Source of the DNA: Aspidapion aeneum
Taxonomy: Eukaryota; Arthropoda; Insecta; Coleoptera; Brentidae
Assembly (NCBI GenBank): GCA_963576565.1
Contig: OY755040.1
Span: 83,113,321-83,177,320, forward strand
Direction of reading: 5' to 3'
DNA length: 64,000 nucleotides
The translations under genes and the position numbers were made by a program. Below are positions 44,732 through 56,111 of the stretch, in pieces; the first letter of the stretch is position 1, and every line of letters begins with the position of its first letter. Under the pieces are notes generated by a model, which saw only the letters and a list, made by a program, of their open reading frames with translations, ran no database searches and was not told the origin of the DNA.

Positions 44732-46995
44732 GGAAAAGATAATAGACGCACATATCAGAGGTGGCGCCTTAATGGCCCACCCGCTCAATGCAAACCAATA
44801 TGCACACCAAGCAGGAAAGCCAACAGGACTAGCTTTAAACAACCTTGATGGAAAAATCAAGAAAACCCTCGATGCAAAAGGCGTCGCAGTAGGCGTTTTT
44901 CTTGATATAGAAGGAGCATTTAACAATGCACTACCCAATTCCCTCTTTGAATCAGCGTGCGCCCGAGGAATAGAATCCACCATCACGGGATTCATCAGGT
45001 GCACACTCGAGAATCGAGTGATTGAAACAAATCTTAACAACGAGATGGTAAGTTTCAGAGCAGCTAGAGGCTGTCCACAAGGAGGAGTTTTGTTTCCCCC
45101 CCTGTGTTCTCTACTGATCGATGATCTTCTTGCCATCTTGGAATTGCTGGATGTAGAGGTATTGGGATACGCGGATGACGTAGGAGCAATCATTAGAGAC
45201 ATTCCAGAGAGTGAATTCTCTGGAAAGATTTTTTTATTTGTCAAACACACTGTGTTTATTGTATTACAATCTAGTGAGTAAGACTAATTAGCAATTTTGT
45301 TTTAACTTAATTTACTAGAAAAGTCAGATTTAAACTTAGGGTTCACTCAACAGTTCTCCCCGCTTTGTTTAGTCTGTAACTCGCAATTGTGTTGTGTTTA
45401 TAGCATGTTCTCTGGAAAGATACAAGAAGTAATAAACACGGTAAAATACTGGTGTGACAGGGAACAGATGTCTGTAAATGCCAGCAAAACAGTTATTATA
45501 CCGTTCACCCGTAAAAGGAAGCTTGATTTTCTGACTCCTCCGGAGCTTAACGGTGAAAGAATTCCATTTGCATCAGAGGCGAAATACCTAGGGGTCACTC
45601 TAGATAAAACTCTTACCTGGAATGCCCATATGGAAAAAGTAACCCGCAAGCCACACTGTCCTTATGGACGTGCAAAAGAATTTGCGGAAAAACCTGGGGC
45701 ACTAGCCCCTAATAAATGTATTGGCTGTATATAACAGTCATCAGACCAATGATTGCGTATGGCGCAATAGTCTGGTTCGAGAAGGGACATTAAAGAACCT
45801 CAAGGGCCAAACTAACCAGCTTACAACGACAAGCCAGTCTTGCCATATGTGGTGCAATGAGCTCTAGCCCATCGACTGCGCTTGAATGGTTACTAAACTT
45901 ACCTCCGCTTCACATTTTCTTAGAGGCGGAGGCACGAAGAGCAACATACAGAATAAGAGCCAACCATCAGGATGGTAGGGCAAACAAAGTGATATCAACA
46001 GCCCTAATAAGGGAACAAGAGTTGGATGCAACTCTAGGAATGATATCCGACGTCATGCCCAACACGGTGTACAGCAGAAAGCTATACAACATTATCCTCC
46101 CGGAGAGGGAGGACTGGTTAAAGAACAGGACCAATTTTTCAAATAACGATAGCTTCTGATATACCGACACATCCAAAATGCCTTCGGGCGTTGGATCTGG
46201 AGTTGTTAGTATTCAAGAAAAACATTATTCAAGAGAGACTAAACATAGTCTCGGCCAATTGGCTACTATATTTCAGGCCGAACTCGTAGCCATTGATCTG
46301 TGTGCCCGGTGGATTACTGACCACGAATGGACCAACAGGACAATAAAAATCTTCTCCGACAGTCAGGCAGCCTTAAGAGCGCTTGATTCCTATACGGTCT
46401 CATCGAGAACCGTGAGATGCTGTAAAGATTCGCTGAATGCGCTTGGTAGCGCTAACAATGTATCATTAGTATGGATACCAGGGCATTCTGGGCACGAGGG
46501 AAATGAGGCCGCAGACCTAGCAGCGAGAGAAGCGGCATCTGCCGAATTTTTCGGCCCCGAGCCAGCTCTGGGGATATCATACAATGCTGCTAAATCAACC
46601 ATATTAAAATGGATGGAGAATAGCTTTCAACAATACTGGATAAATATACCAGAACTGGCTCACTCTAAAGAGTTCATTAAAGGACCTTGTAGAAACAGAG
46701 CCAGGAACATTATTGGACTTACCAGACAGGAGATACGTATAGTGACTGGTCTTTTTACGGGTCACTGTCGACTGAGAGTACCCATGCACAGAATGGGACT
46801 AACAGAAGAGACCGAATGTAGACTCTGTATGGAGGATGACGAAACAGTCAGACATGTACTGTGCGAATGTCCGGCTATTGCACGTTTACATCAGAATACT
46901 TTCGGTAAACCTCAGATCGACTCAGAAGATCTGAACAGTGTCTCACCCAAACTGATAGCTGGCCTTTTTGGAGGATTAGGCATACAGTGGTCAGG
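44732..46995 (+). pseudogene. R1/LOA-like LINE ORF2, 3' half: RT and RNase H
   Basis: It continues the RT cut at 6795: GVFLDIEGAFNNA (motif A), GCPQGGVLFPPL (motif B), LGYADDVGAI (catalytic YADD) and KYLGVTLDKTLTW. A 178-bp insert lies after YADD. Frame breaks follow near 45730 and 46160. The RNase H has YTDTSK, AELVAIDLCARW, FSDSQAALRAL and WIPGHSGHEGNEAADLA, holding Asp, Glu, Asp and Asp of the active site. A C-terminal Cys/His cluster (CRLC...HVLCECP) closes it. Codons after GIQWSG come from the BEL-3 LTR, stop at 47005. No 3' UTR or tail remains. Confidence 0.9.
45230..45407 (-). mobile_element. 178-bp retroposed insert with 14-bp target duplication
   Basis: TTCTCTGGAAAGAT occurs at 45216-45229 and 45408-45421. 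On the minus strand the insert ends AATAAACACAGTGTGTTTGA then CAAATAAAAAA, a poly-A tail with AATAAA signals. A 14-bp duplication and a tail mean LINE-driven retroposition. The source (SINE, truncated LINE or mRNA 3' end) is unknown. Confidence 0.82.
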
Positions 46996-47370
46996 CACGA
47001 AATAATTAAGGTCCATAGGTTAATTGCTGTTACCACACAACGGAAATCAGAAACAAAGTACTCACTAGTTTGCAGCCAATTTCTCCACGTTCCAGGGGCC
47101 CCTTTCTGGATCTAATGATGGCACCACGTAGCTGAAGGGCTGAAGTTTCCAGTTCTATGCTTCAATACACCAAAATCGAGCACTTTCAAGTGTAGAAATT
47201 TGTAATAGTTGGAGTAAGAAATTAACACGCCATTTTCTCGAGGCGGTAGAAAAGGATCTCCCTGATTCTTGGTGCGCATGTCCAATGCGCGGAAAATGTA
47301 CTCTGTCCGTCATCCAATTGTGTGGTTTTAAAATTTTAAAAACAACCGCGAAATTTAGCGGGAGCTAACA
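46996..47370 (-). repeat. BEL-3 3' LTR, truncated (375 bp)
   Basis: Corresponds to 53142-53516 of the 5' LTR. The missing 91 bases are the end that would carry CTGCGGGCA. Confidence 0.93.
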
Positions 47371-47605
47371 TAACTGCCCTCCAAAACACACAATTTTAGA
47401 ATATCAACCGGACAGATATAGATATAAGAAAAAATGATCGACCGATACATATAACTGAATGGAAAACAGATACGTATCGTAAGTTCATTTAGAGATAACG
47501 AAAACCCGAAAAACGCAAAACAAACAAACAAAAAATTCAAAGAAAAATAAATATAAAGAAAAACCTATTGTAATACCCGGTAATAGGAAAAAATTAAAAT
47601 TACTT

Positions 47606-50600
47606 TTAATTCGGCAAGAGGCACAGTTTTACAACTGGCCGCCCGTAGCCGTTCGTACCGTCGCTACACGCACTTGACCGTCTCCGCCGGGATGCAATTC
47701 GAGAACTCGAACGATTGGCCATTTCAAAGGTGATTGGCTGTGATCACTCGTTATGATAACCAAATCATTTAATTTGATATTTGGGGACGAATCAGCCCAC
47801 TTGTGTCGCTGTTGTAGCGTATGCAAATACTCTACAGAATACCGTTTCCAAAAATCATTATGTAGTTTTTGGATTAGTTGCCATCTCGAGAGCCGATTTA
47901 GGGGAACCTCGGACAAATCTGACTCCGGAATTTCTGAATTAAGGGGTTCAAGGGTCAAAAAATGCCCAGGGGTAAGAGGTTGAAGATCGTGTGGGTCTGA
48001 AGAGGCAGGAGATAAAGGGCGACTATTAAGTACGGCTTCTATGCGACATGTAAGGGTGGACATTTCCATGATGGACAACTTCTGGTCGCCGACTACTCGA
48101 ACAAAGTGAGTTTTAAAACTTTTGACGCCAGCTTCTGCCAGGCCATTGAAATGTGGACTCAGAGGGGGTCCCAGATGCCAACGAATAGAAAGTCTGGTGG
48201 ACGCACTTCTTGCGTAATCAAGTAATTGGTTACGAAACCTTATAAAATTACTGCCCTGATCTGACCAGCATTGCGTCACGCTTCCACGTCTGGAAATGAA
48301 TCGATGGAATGCACCTACAAACCCTTCGGTGGACAGTTCCATGGTTAATTCCAAATGCACGCAATGTGTGGCCGTACAGACAAACACACAGTCATACGAT
48401 TTGAAAGCTTTACAACCACGGTAACGATGAGGAATCACAAAGAAAGGTCCACAAAAGTCGATAGCTACACTCGAAAAAGGTTTAAGTTGATTGATTCGAT
48501 GAGCGGGAAGAGAACTCATTATGGGCGGTCTATAGGGTTTAGGGTTGATTCTAAAACATTGCAAGCATGGTGGATATGGTTCTTTGAATTGCCCGTCTGG
48601 CAGATAATATCCAAAATTGCTGTAAAAGCAGATTATGTAATGTTTTAAACCCAGGATGAAGGTATTGTCTATGAGTGGACTCGATAAGAAGAGTAGTTAA
48701 ACGATGGTTACTCGAAAGTAAGACGGGGTGTTTTGCAGAATAAGACAACAGGTCAGATTTTTGTAATCTGCCACCGACTCTAATGATATTATTTTCATCA
48801 AGAAAAGGTGAAAGTTTTCGAAAAGGTTTCGGTATTGGTTTATCCTTAGATAACGCGGAAAAAAGCTCAGAAAAACAAGAACCTTGAACGCGTTTGATAA
48901 GAAGGTATAACGCACTTTGAAACTCACCGGTGGTAGGAAAAACAATATTTTCAAAAATAATTTTTTGGTCCGGTGGATTAGTGGGTTTTTGATAGGAATG
49001 GTTTTGAAAAAGGTTAACTATTCGAAGGACATAACAAATGATACATTGAATTTTTGATATAGATGAATATTTGATAAGAAGCTGATCTAAGAAGTTAACG
49101 TCAATTATCGCATTGCAACAGACCTTTGGCTTTTCCTCCAGATTAATATCTCCGAAATCAATCGGCATTTTTGATTTATGAAAATCGGGCCATTCGTTTT
49201 CGGCAGACCACAAACGGTGCATTCCACTACATGTCATGTGAAATGAGCTGTGAAGGGGTGGCCCCTCGTGACGCAATATCGGCTGCATTTAAAGCAGAAG
49301 GAATGTAGCGCCATGAGTTTGAGGGAATGATTTCTTGGATTCTACTGACTCGATTTCCAACAAAGGTTTGCCAGCGATTAGGAGGGGATGAAAGCCAGTG
49401 CAATACAACTTGCGAATCGCAGAAAGTAACGATATTTGTAAAAGTTATTTTTCCTTCATAGCTAGACAAGACGAAATCAATTAATTCGCTTAAAAGAAAT
49501 TCGCCTAGGAGTTCTAGCCTAGCCAAAGTTGGTGACTTTATAGGCGCGACCCTAGATTTTGCAGATATGAGAGAAACAGATATATTGTTTTCCTCTTCTA
49601 CACGAAAATATACGAGGACTGCGTAGCCTCGAATTGAAGCGTCACAGAAGCCGATGATTTGACAGGTATTAGTTTTAGACAGTTTGATTTGTCGGGGTAA
49701 TTGAAAATTGGAAAGAAGCGGGAATTCAGAACGAAGTTTGTTCCAACAGTGATGATAGAAGAATCTGGTTCTTCGTCCCAGCCTATTTTCGATATCCACA
49801 ACTGTTGCAAAATAAATTTTGCTTGTAGCAACAAGGGACAAAGAAAACCTAAGCGATCAAAGATTCTTCCTATGATAGATAAAATAAAACATTTAGTTGG
49901 GGGTTTGTCCTTCATTCGGCATTGATAAGAAAAAATGTCGTTTTTTGGATGCCATTGAAGGCCTAAAACTTTGATAAAGTGTGGTTCATCCTTGTCAAAA
50001 GAGAGAGGCATTTGACGATCGGATTCTGGCAATGTTGCCAATAACTCAGGACAATTGCTTGCCCATTTTTTAAGTTTAAGTAAGAATCATTGAGTTCCGT
50101 TTGAAGGGAAAGGGGCTTTAGAAAGCGAAGGGCTAGTTCCCAAGATATCGTCGATGTAAATTGACGTTTTTAGAACAGTACTAGCCATAGGAAAACGTTC
50201 CTTTTCTCTCTCTGTCAGCTCATTTAAGGTACGCATGGCTAGAAAAGGTGAGCATGTCATGCCAAAAGTGACAGTAGAAAGTTCCCACACTGAAAGTGGG
50301 TCCTGTGGAGAAAACCTCCACAATATCCTTTGATAAGGACGGTGATAAGGATTGATAAGGACTTGACGGAACATCTGTTTGATATCAGCAATGTAGGCAA
50401 TAGGATTAAAACGAAACGTAAGGAGTAAAGAAGCAATATCCTTTTGAAGTTTCGGTCCAGATAACAACGTGTCATTGAGACTAATATTCTTTGGGGTGAC
50501 TGCCGAACAATCCCAGACTACCCTTAATTTTGTACTTAAGCTTTCCGGCTTTAGTACGCAATGATGTGCCAAAAAACAAGATACGTCGACTTTTGGTTGA

Positions 50601-52697
50601 CTAGACAAAACTAGACTCATGTGATTAGAATCGATATAGTCTTGCATGAAACTAGAATAGGCAGTGTACAGATCAGGATTTTTGAGTAATCTATTTTCTA
50701 GAAGTAAAAATCTACGATAAGCTTGCGGATAAGCATTTCCTAGGTCAGGGTTTATTTTATCTTTAAACGGAAGATCTACCATGAATCTACCGCTCGGTTG
50801 TCGTACGACACTCGCAGTAAATATTGATTCCGCTTGTTTTTCCTCCTTTGATAAGATTTGTTTTTTAGGCAAATGTTCGATTTCCCAAAACCTAGGGATA
50901 ATGACCTCTAAAGGAGGTGAATGACTCGTTAAAAAACAACTGGTTCGTTCCGTAAGATTACCTACTTTGTCAACTTTTCCCATGACGACCCAGCCAAAGA
51001 TGGTTTCAAGGGCTGAAGGTTGCCCTATTTGTCCAAGAACCCTGCCCTCCTTGAATATCTGTGCGAATAGCTCGCAACCAATAACTAGGTCCACAGGTCT
51101 AGATTTGAAATAAGCTGGGTCGGCAAGTTTAAGGTTTTCCAAGTGTTTCCACTGATTATCGTTCAAAGTGAATGTAGGCATATTGGAACATAGTTGTGGA
51201 ACAACAATTGCTTCGAAATTAAGTAAAGGAGGGACCTGTCCTTGTGGCTTAATGTGACATTGAACGAGCCCTTTGGAAGTAAAAGAAGACATTTGATTTA
51301 ATCCGAATATTTCAGTGGCGTAACTTCGCCTAGGAACATTAAGACGCTGAATACACTTTTCACTGATGAATCCTGTCTGTGATCCAGAATCAAGCAGTGC
51401 CCTTACAGGTGGTGTGTGAATGACAGGACTAGTATCTTGGCTTCCAGACTCTTTATTAGTTTCTAAGATATGAGTTAAAGTGTGGTGCCTTTTACTATTG
51501 CAAGTCCTGCATGAATATTTTGATTTGCACGTATCTACCCCATGCGAGGGATGAAAACACGCTAGACATAATTTTTTCTCCTTGACGAAAGATAGGCGAT
51601 CGATAGGTGAGAGGTCAAGAAATGTTTGACATTTCGAAAGCACGTGACCCTGATTACACCGGAAACATTTTATTCCCGTACTTGAATTAGTTGAGGTGCC
51701 AGCCAGTCCTATAAAAGGCGAATTGGATGATTTATAGGTAGGCTTTTGCCCAAACTGATTTGGCATAGAATTTGATTTTTGATAGGTAGGCACCTTTTTG
51801 GGTGCTGTTGATTGAGGAAGTGATTCCAAAACTTTACATCTTTTTTCTAGAAATTGAAAAAGTGACTGAAAAGTGGTAATTTCGGTATTAGTATTGGCGT
51901 GACTCATTTCGAAATTTGAACGCGTCGGAATATCCAATTTTTCTAACAGAATGAAAAAAATAATAAAGTCCCAACTGTCAACGTCAAAGCTAAGTGATTT
52001 TAAAATTTCTAGGGATTCTGAAAAGGTGTCAATTAAATTACGCAATTCTTTAGCTGACTCGTTTTTTAATGTAGAGTTCATAATTGTGCTCAAAGCATCA
52101 TTTGCGAGGTCTCGCTTGTTTTGATATCTATTGACTAATTTGTCGTAAGCAATTTTATAATTTTGATCAGACAAGCTAATCCCTGATATCAATTTTAAAG
52201 GCTCATCCTCGAGATACGAAAATAAATATTGAAGTTTTCGGACGTTACTTAGACTTTGATTTTGATCTATAATGTTATTAAAAAGATCGAAAAAGCTTGG
52301 CCATATTTTTTTTATCACCTCGAAATATGGGAATACCTAACTCTTTGAGTTTTGGAGTTTCAGATTCGTTTTGACGAACATATGATCGCGAAAAGGATGG
52401 AGCCTCAACCGGAAATATTTCAGAGTAAACCCCTTTACACGCATAAAAATATTTACGAGCTTCTGAAAGGATCGCATCTTGCGTTTTAAACTCCTCGTCG
52501 TCCGAGTCGTCTATCATGATAATGACATCATTATGTGCCAGCATGCATTTATCGAAGGTTTCATCCAAATCGGAATACCTCACTTGAAACTCGTTTCTCG
52601 CTTTTGCGTCCGTTGCCGCGGTTTGTGAAAACACATAACACTCGGTGATCGCAGATAAAAAACCCTTGCGTTTTTGCACGGCTTTTTTGATAGACAT
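47606..52697 (-). pseudogene. BEL-3 gag-pol polyprotein, frameshifted
   Basis: Start ATG 52697 (MSIKKAVQKRKGF). Gag (DUF1759-type) shifts frame near 52300. The frame 52318-50087 has Cys/His clusters (CFRCNQGHVLSKC, CLACFHPSH), protease LLDSGSQTGFI, and RT with SIYIDDILG. A shift with loss follows the YIDD box at about 50095. Further shifts lie near 49750, at 49230 (TGG to TAG plus a 5-base loss), near 48560, and a 10-base loss near 47640. The integrase core retains VAIDFCGPF, WSDQGSNF and HFNGLAEAGVKS. Normal product is a single Gag-Pol. Domains are in the usual order but the copy is dead. Confidence 0.93.
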
Positions 52698-53050
52698 GAT
52701 TTTACCTTTGAAATAGAAAAATGACGATTTGTCGAAAATATGCACTAATTTATCGCAATTGATGAAAAATGTTTTAGTATCGAAATGGTATGGAACAAAT
52801 CTAATCACAGAAATCGTGCTTGTTTGTTTTGATTGCTTCTCGATGTTTGTTTACTGAAATGACCACGCGGTAGACCCTGCGTTACCATAGCAGCGGACCG
52901 AAAACAGGAGAACTGCGCCGAAACCGAAGGTCGAACGATTGGCAAATTCAAGGTTGTGTGGTCGCCGTGTGAAAATGTGAAAATGGCTGCCTTAAAATAC
53001 CGTCGAATGGATTTAATTTACTTATTCGGTTCGAAGGAACACTTTATATA

Positions 53051-53516
53051 TGCCCGCAGATAGAAAAACGATAACTGCAGTGGACTGTATATATTTTAGT
53101 AAATGAAAGCGCGAACAAACATAAATATGTTGATACGAAATCACGAAATAATTAAGGTCCATAGGTTAATTGCTGTTACCACACAACGGAAATCAGAAAC
53201 AAAGTACTCACTAGTTTGCAGCCAATTTCTCCACGTTCCAGGGGCCCCTTTCTGGATCTAATGATGGCACCACGTAGCTAAAGGGCTGAAGTTTCCAGTT
53301 CTATGCTTCAGTACACCAAAATCGAGCACTTTCAAGTGTAGAAATTTGTAATAGTTGGAGAAAGAGATTAACACGCCATTTTCTCGAGGCGGTAGAAAAG
53401 GATCTCCCTGATTCTTGGTGCGCATGTCCAATGCGCGGAAAATGTACTCTGTCCGTCATCCAATTGTGTGGTTTTAAAATTTTAAAAACAACCGCGACAT
53501 TTAGCGGGAGCTAACA
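53051..53516 (-). repeat. BEL-3 5' LTR (466 bp)
   Basis: Complete TG...CA LTR. It sets the inner boundary for the family. No convincing primer binding site is visible just inside it. Confidence 0.93.
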
Positions 53517-54114
53517 CATAAGTTTAAAAATAATTTAAACTTATTTAAAAAAAATTTATTTGATGAATAAAATATAAAAATTTAATAAAAAAAGGTAGAT
53601 TCAAAATGGAGTTTGAGTTGCTAGGCGTGTGTTCTCATTTTGAAGGTAGGTAGGCAGCTATTTTTAGACTTGACCGCAGTCAAGGTCAAATAAAAGTGAA
53701 AGGCATGTATGGTAAAATTGAACTTGAATTAACCACAAAAAATCCAAAAATCTGTCAAACCGACATTCTACATGAAGAAAACATCTCTTGTGTCTAATTT
53801 TGGAAAAACATGACTAATATATTTTACATAAAAATATACCTGCTATACTATGGATAACCCAAGAGAAGTATTCAACATTTTAAAGATTTAAAAATGACCA
53901 AAAGCAACACACAATATTTTCAATAAATTTAGTCTAACGACCAAGCCAAAATTACCTTTTTTAGCAACAAAAAAAATACTGTATGGCCCATGTCATTTGT
54001 AAAAACTTTTACTTAAAAATTTTACTAAGTCATTGGTGGTTAACCCAAAACAACTTAACCAAATTTCCACATTCTCAGCAGAATGTAGCTTATATGCTTA
54101 AATAAATTAAGACT
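53517..54114. other. Spacer, nothing recognised
   Basis: AT-rich, no coding frame or repeat end that I can support. Confidence 0.4.
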
Positions 54115-54231
54115 CAAAAATCAAACAAGTTTCGTGGCTAATCGGGCAAAAAGGAGTTTTTTTGTTTTCCTTATATTTTTCCGTGGGTAGCCTGAAAGCT
54201 AAACCTCACGGGGGTCCAAGATCTAATGGAC

Positions 54232-54293
54232 ACCTAATAAGTGTTGACAGTTAACCGTTTCGTCCTTATGGGACTCCTCAGAACACTGCTGGT
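54232..54293 (-). ncRNA. Hammerhead ribozyme (array 2, unit 1)
   Basis: All core positions and stems as in array 1 unit 1 (stem I at 54240-54245 and 54282-54287), triplet GUC. Confidence 0.87.
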
Positions 54294-54745
54294 CGATGTG
54301 ACAAATCTTGCGAAGTTAATCAGACGGTTTTGTCTCTAATTAAATGTAATTAGTGAGAAAACTATAGCAAGAAGCGCCATCCACCCAGATACGAGAGAAA
54401 CAAAAAACCAAAAGCAGGCGAAATACTGCTAAACAAGATCGATCAATGAAAAGATCGAATGCAAATAAAAGAAAACAACTATAGTCCGTGACCTACGACA
54501 GCTCTTTGTCTTTCAGGCCGGATCAACACAGATTGCATTTTTACCCGTCTTCAAGACAGTGAGCGTCAATCAACGGAATTTTTAAGCCAAATAATACTAA
54601 CAAACGTGGAATTTCGTACCCGTGAATTTAAAAATCAAACAAGTTTCGTGGCTAATCGGGCAAAAAGGAGTTTTTTTGTTTCCCTTATATTTTTCCGTGG
54701 GTAGCCTGAAAGCTAAACCTCACGGGGGTCCAAGATCTAATGGAC

Positions 54746-54807
54746 ACCTAATAAGTGTTGACAGTTAACCGTTTCGTCCTTATGGGACTCCTCAGAACAC
54801 TGCTGGT
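54746..54807 (-). ncRNA. Hammerhead ribozyme (array 2, unit 2)
   Basis: Complete motif, core at 54754-54801, triplet GUC. Confidence 0.87.
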
Positions 54808-55265
54808 CGATGTGACAAATCTTGCGAAGTTAATCAGACGGTTTTGTCTCTAATTAAATGTAATTAGTGAGCGAACTATAGCAAGAGGCGCCATCTACCG
54901 AGATACGAGAGAAACAAAAAAACCAAAATGAGGCGAAAGAAAACACTGCTATACAATATCGATCAATGAAAAGATCGAATGCAAATAAAAGAAAACAACT
55001 ATAGTCCGTGACCTACGACAGCTCTTTGTCTTTCAGGCCGGATCAACGCAGATTGCATTTTTACCCGTCTTCAAGACAGTGAGCGTCAATCAACGGAATT
55101 TTTATGCCAAATAATACTAACAAACGTGGAATTTCGTACCTGTGAATTTAAAAATCAAACAAGTTTCGTGGCTAATCGGGCAAAAAGGAGTTTTTTTGTT
55201 TCCCTTATATTTTTCCGTGGGTAGCCAGAAAGCTAAACCGAACGAAGGTCCAAGATCTAATGGAC

Positions 55266-55327
55266 ACCTAATAAGTGTTGACAGTTAACCGTTTCGTCCT
55301 TATGGGACTCCTCAGAACACTGCTGGT
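55266..55327 (-). ncRNA. Hammerhead ribozyme (array 2, unit 3)
   Basis: Complete motif, core at 55274-55321, triplet GUC. With the previous copy it would release a 520-nt RNA. Confidence 0.87.
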
Positions 55328-55655
55328 CGATGTGACAAATCTTGCGAAGTTAATCAGACGGTTTTGTCTCTAATTAAATGTAATTAGTGAGCGAACTATA
55401 GCAAGAGGCGCCATCTACCGAGATACGAGAGAAACAAAAAAACCAAAAGCAGGCGAAAGAAAACACTGCTATACAATATCGATCAATGAAAAGATCGAAT
55501 GCAAATAAAAGAAAACAACTATAGTCCGTGACCTACGACAGCTCTTTGTCTTTCAGGCCGGATCAACACAGATTGCATTTTTACCCGTCTTCAAGACAGT
55601 GAGCGTCAATCAACGGAATTTTTAAGCCAAATAATACTAACAAACGTGGAATTTC

Positions 55656-56005
55656 ATTCTGATATCCAATTTAGGTAATTTAAGATAAAATATAGAGACA
55701 TTCTTAAATTACTTCGTTGTTGAGTAATTTAGATAGATTGCAATTGCATAAGTCATTCCAAGCGAACTGACAAATTTCGTGTAACAATCCTCAGAATTTT
55801 TGAAAAATTATTATATCAACATCATAACTGCAACATTTTAAGTTTCAATGAACCAACTTACGTTGCTAATTTAGTTCATTTAAACACCGAAATCCCAAAA
55901 AAAAATCTAGTTATAAGAACCAGGTAAATTAATTAACTGAAATTGTTAATCTAAGGTATTTTAAATATTTTAAGTAAATCTACTTTATACAAAGACATGT
56001 TAGGT

Positions 56006-56010
<5 letters not shown>
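55656..56010. other. Spacer, nothing recognised
   Basis: AT-rich. This is where the 3' LTR of the minus-strand Gypsy should lie, but no sequence here matches 60181-60778, so no LTR can be called. Confidence 0.4.

Positions 56011-56089
<79 letters not shown>
56011..56089. repeat. (TA)n microsatellite
   Basis: About 79 bases of pure TA. The open frame over it is an artefact. Confidence 0.95.
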
Positions 56090-56092
<3 letters not shown>

Positions 56093-56111
56093 AGAAAATA
56101 GAAATATACTA

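Larger units (their letters stand above)
46996..53516 (-). mobile_element. BEL-3: BEL/Pao element with both LTRs
   Basis: Minus-strand order is 5' LTR 53051-53516, gag to integrase 52697-47606, 3' LTR 47370-46996. The 3' LTR lacks its last 91 bases, being cut by a junction with the LINE. The LTRs differ at 5 of 375 shared bases (about 1.3 percent), so insertion was fairly recent. No target duplication can be checked on the left. Confidence 0.93.
54115..55655 (+). repeat. Hammerhead satellite array 2 (520-bp units)
   Basis: Unit starts TAACAAACGTGGAATTTCGT at 54598, 55118 and 55638 give periods of exactly 520. The first unit lacks its first 30 bases or so and the last is only 18 bases. The second and third units share private changes (GAGGCGCCATCTACCGAG), which suggests local duplication. 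Same family and orientation as array 1, 21 kb away. Confidence 0.95.

Noticed and set aside
44711..45250. 179-codon antisense frame
   Set aside because: It is the shadow of the LINE RT on the plus strand, which has the YADD and GCPQGG motifs.
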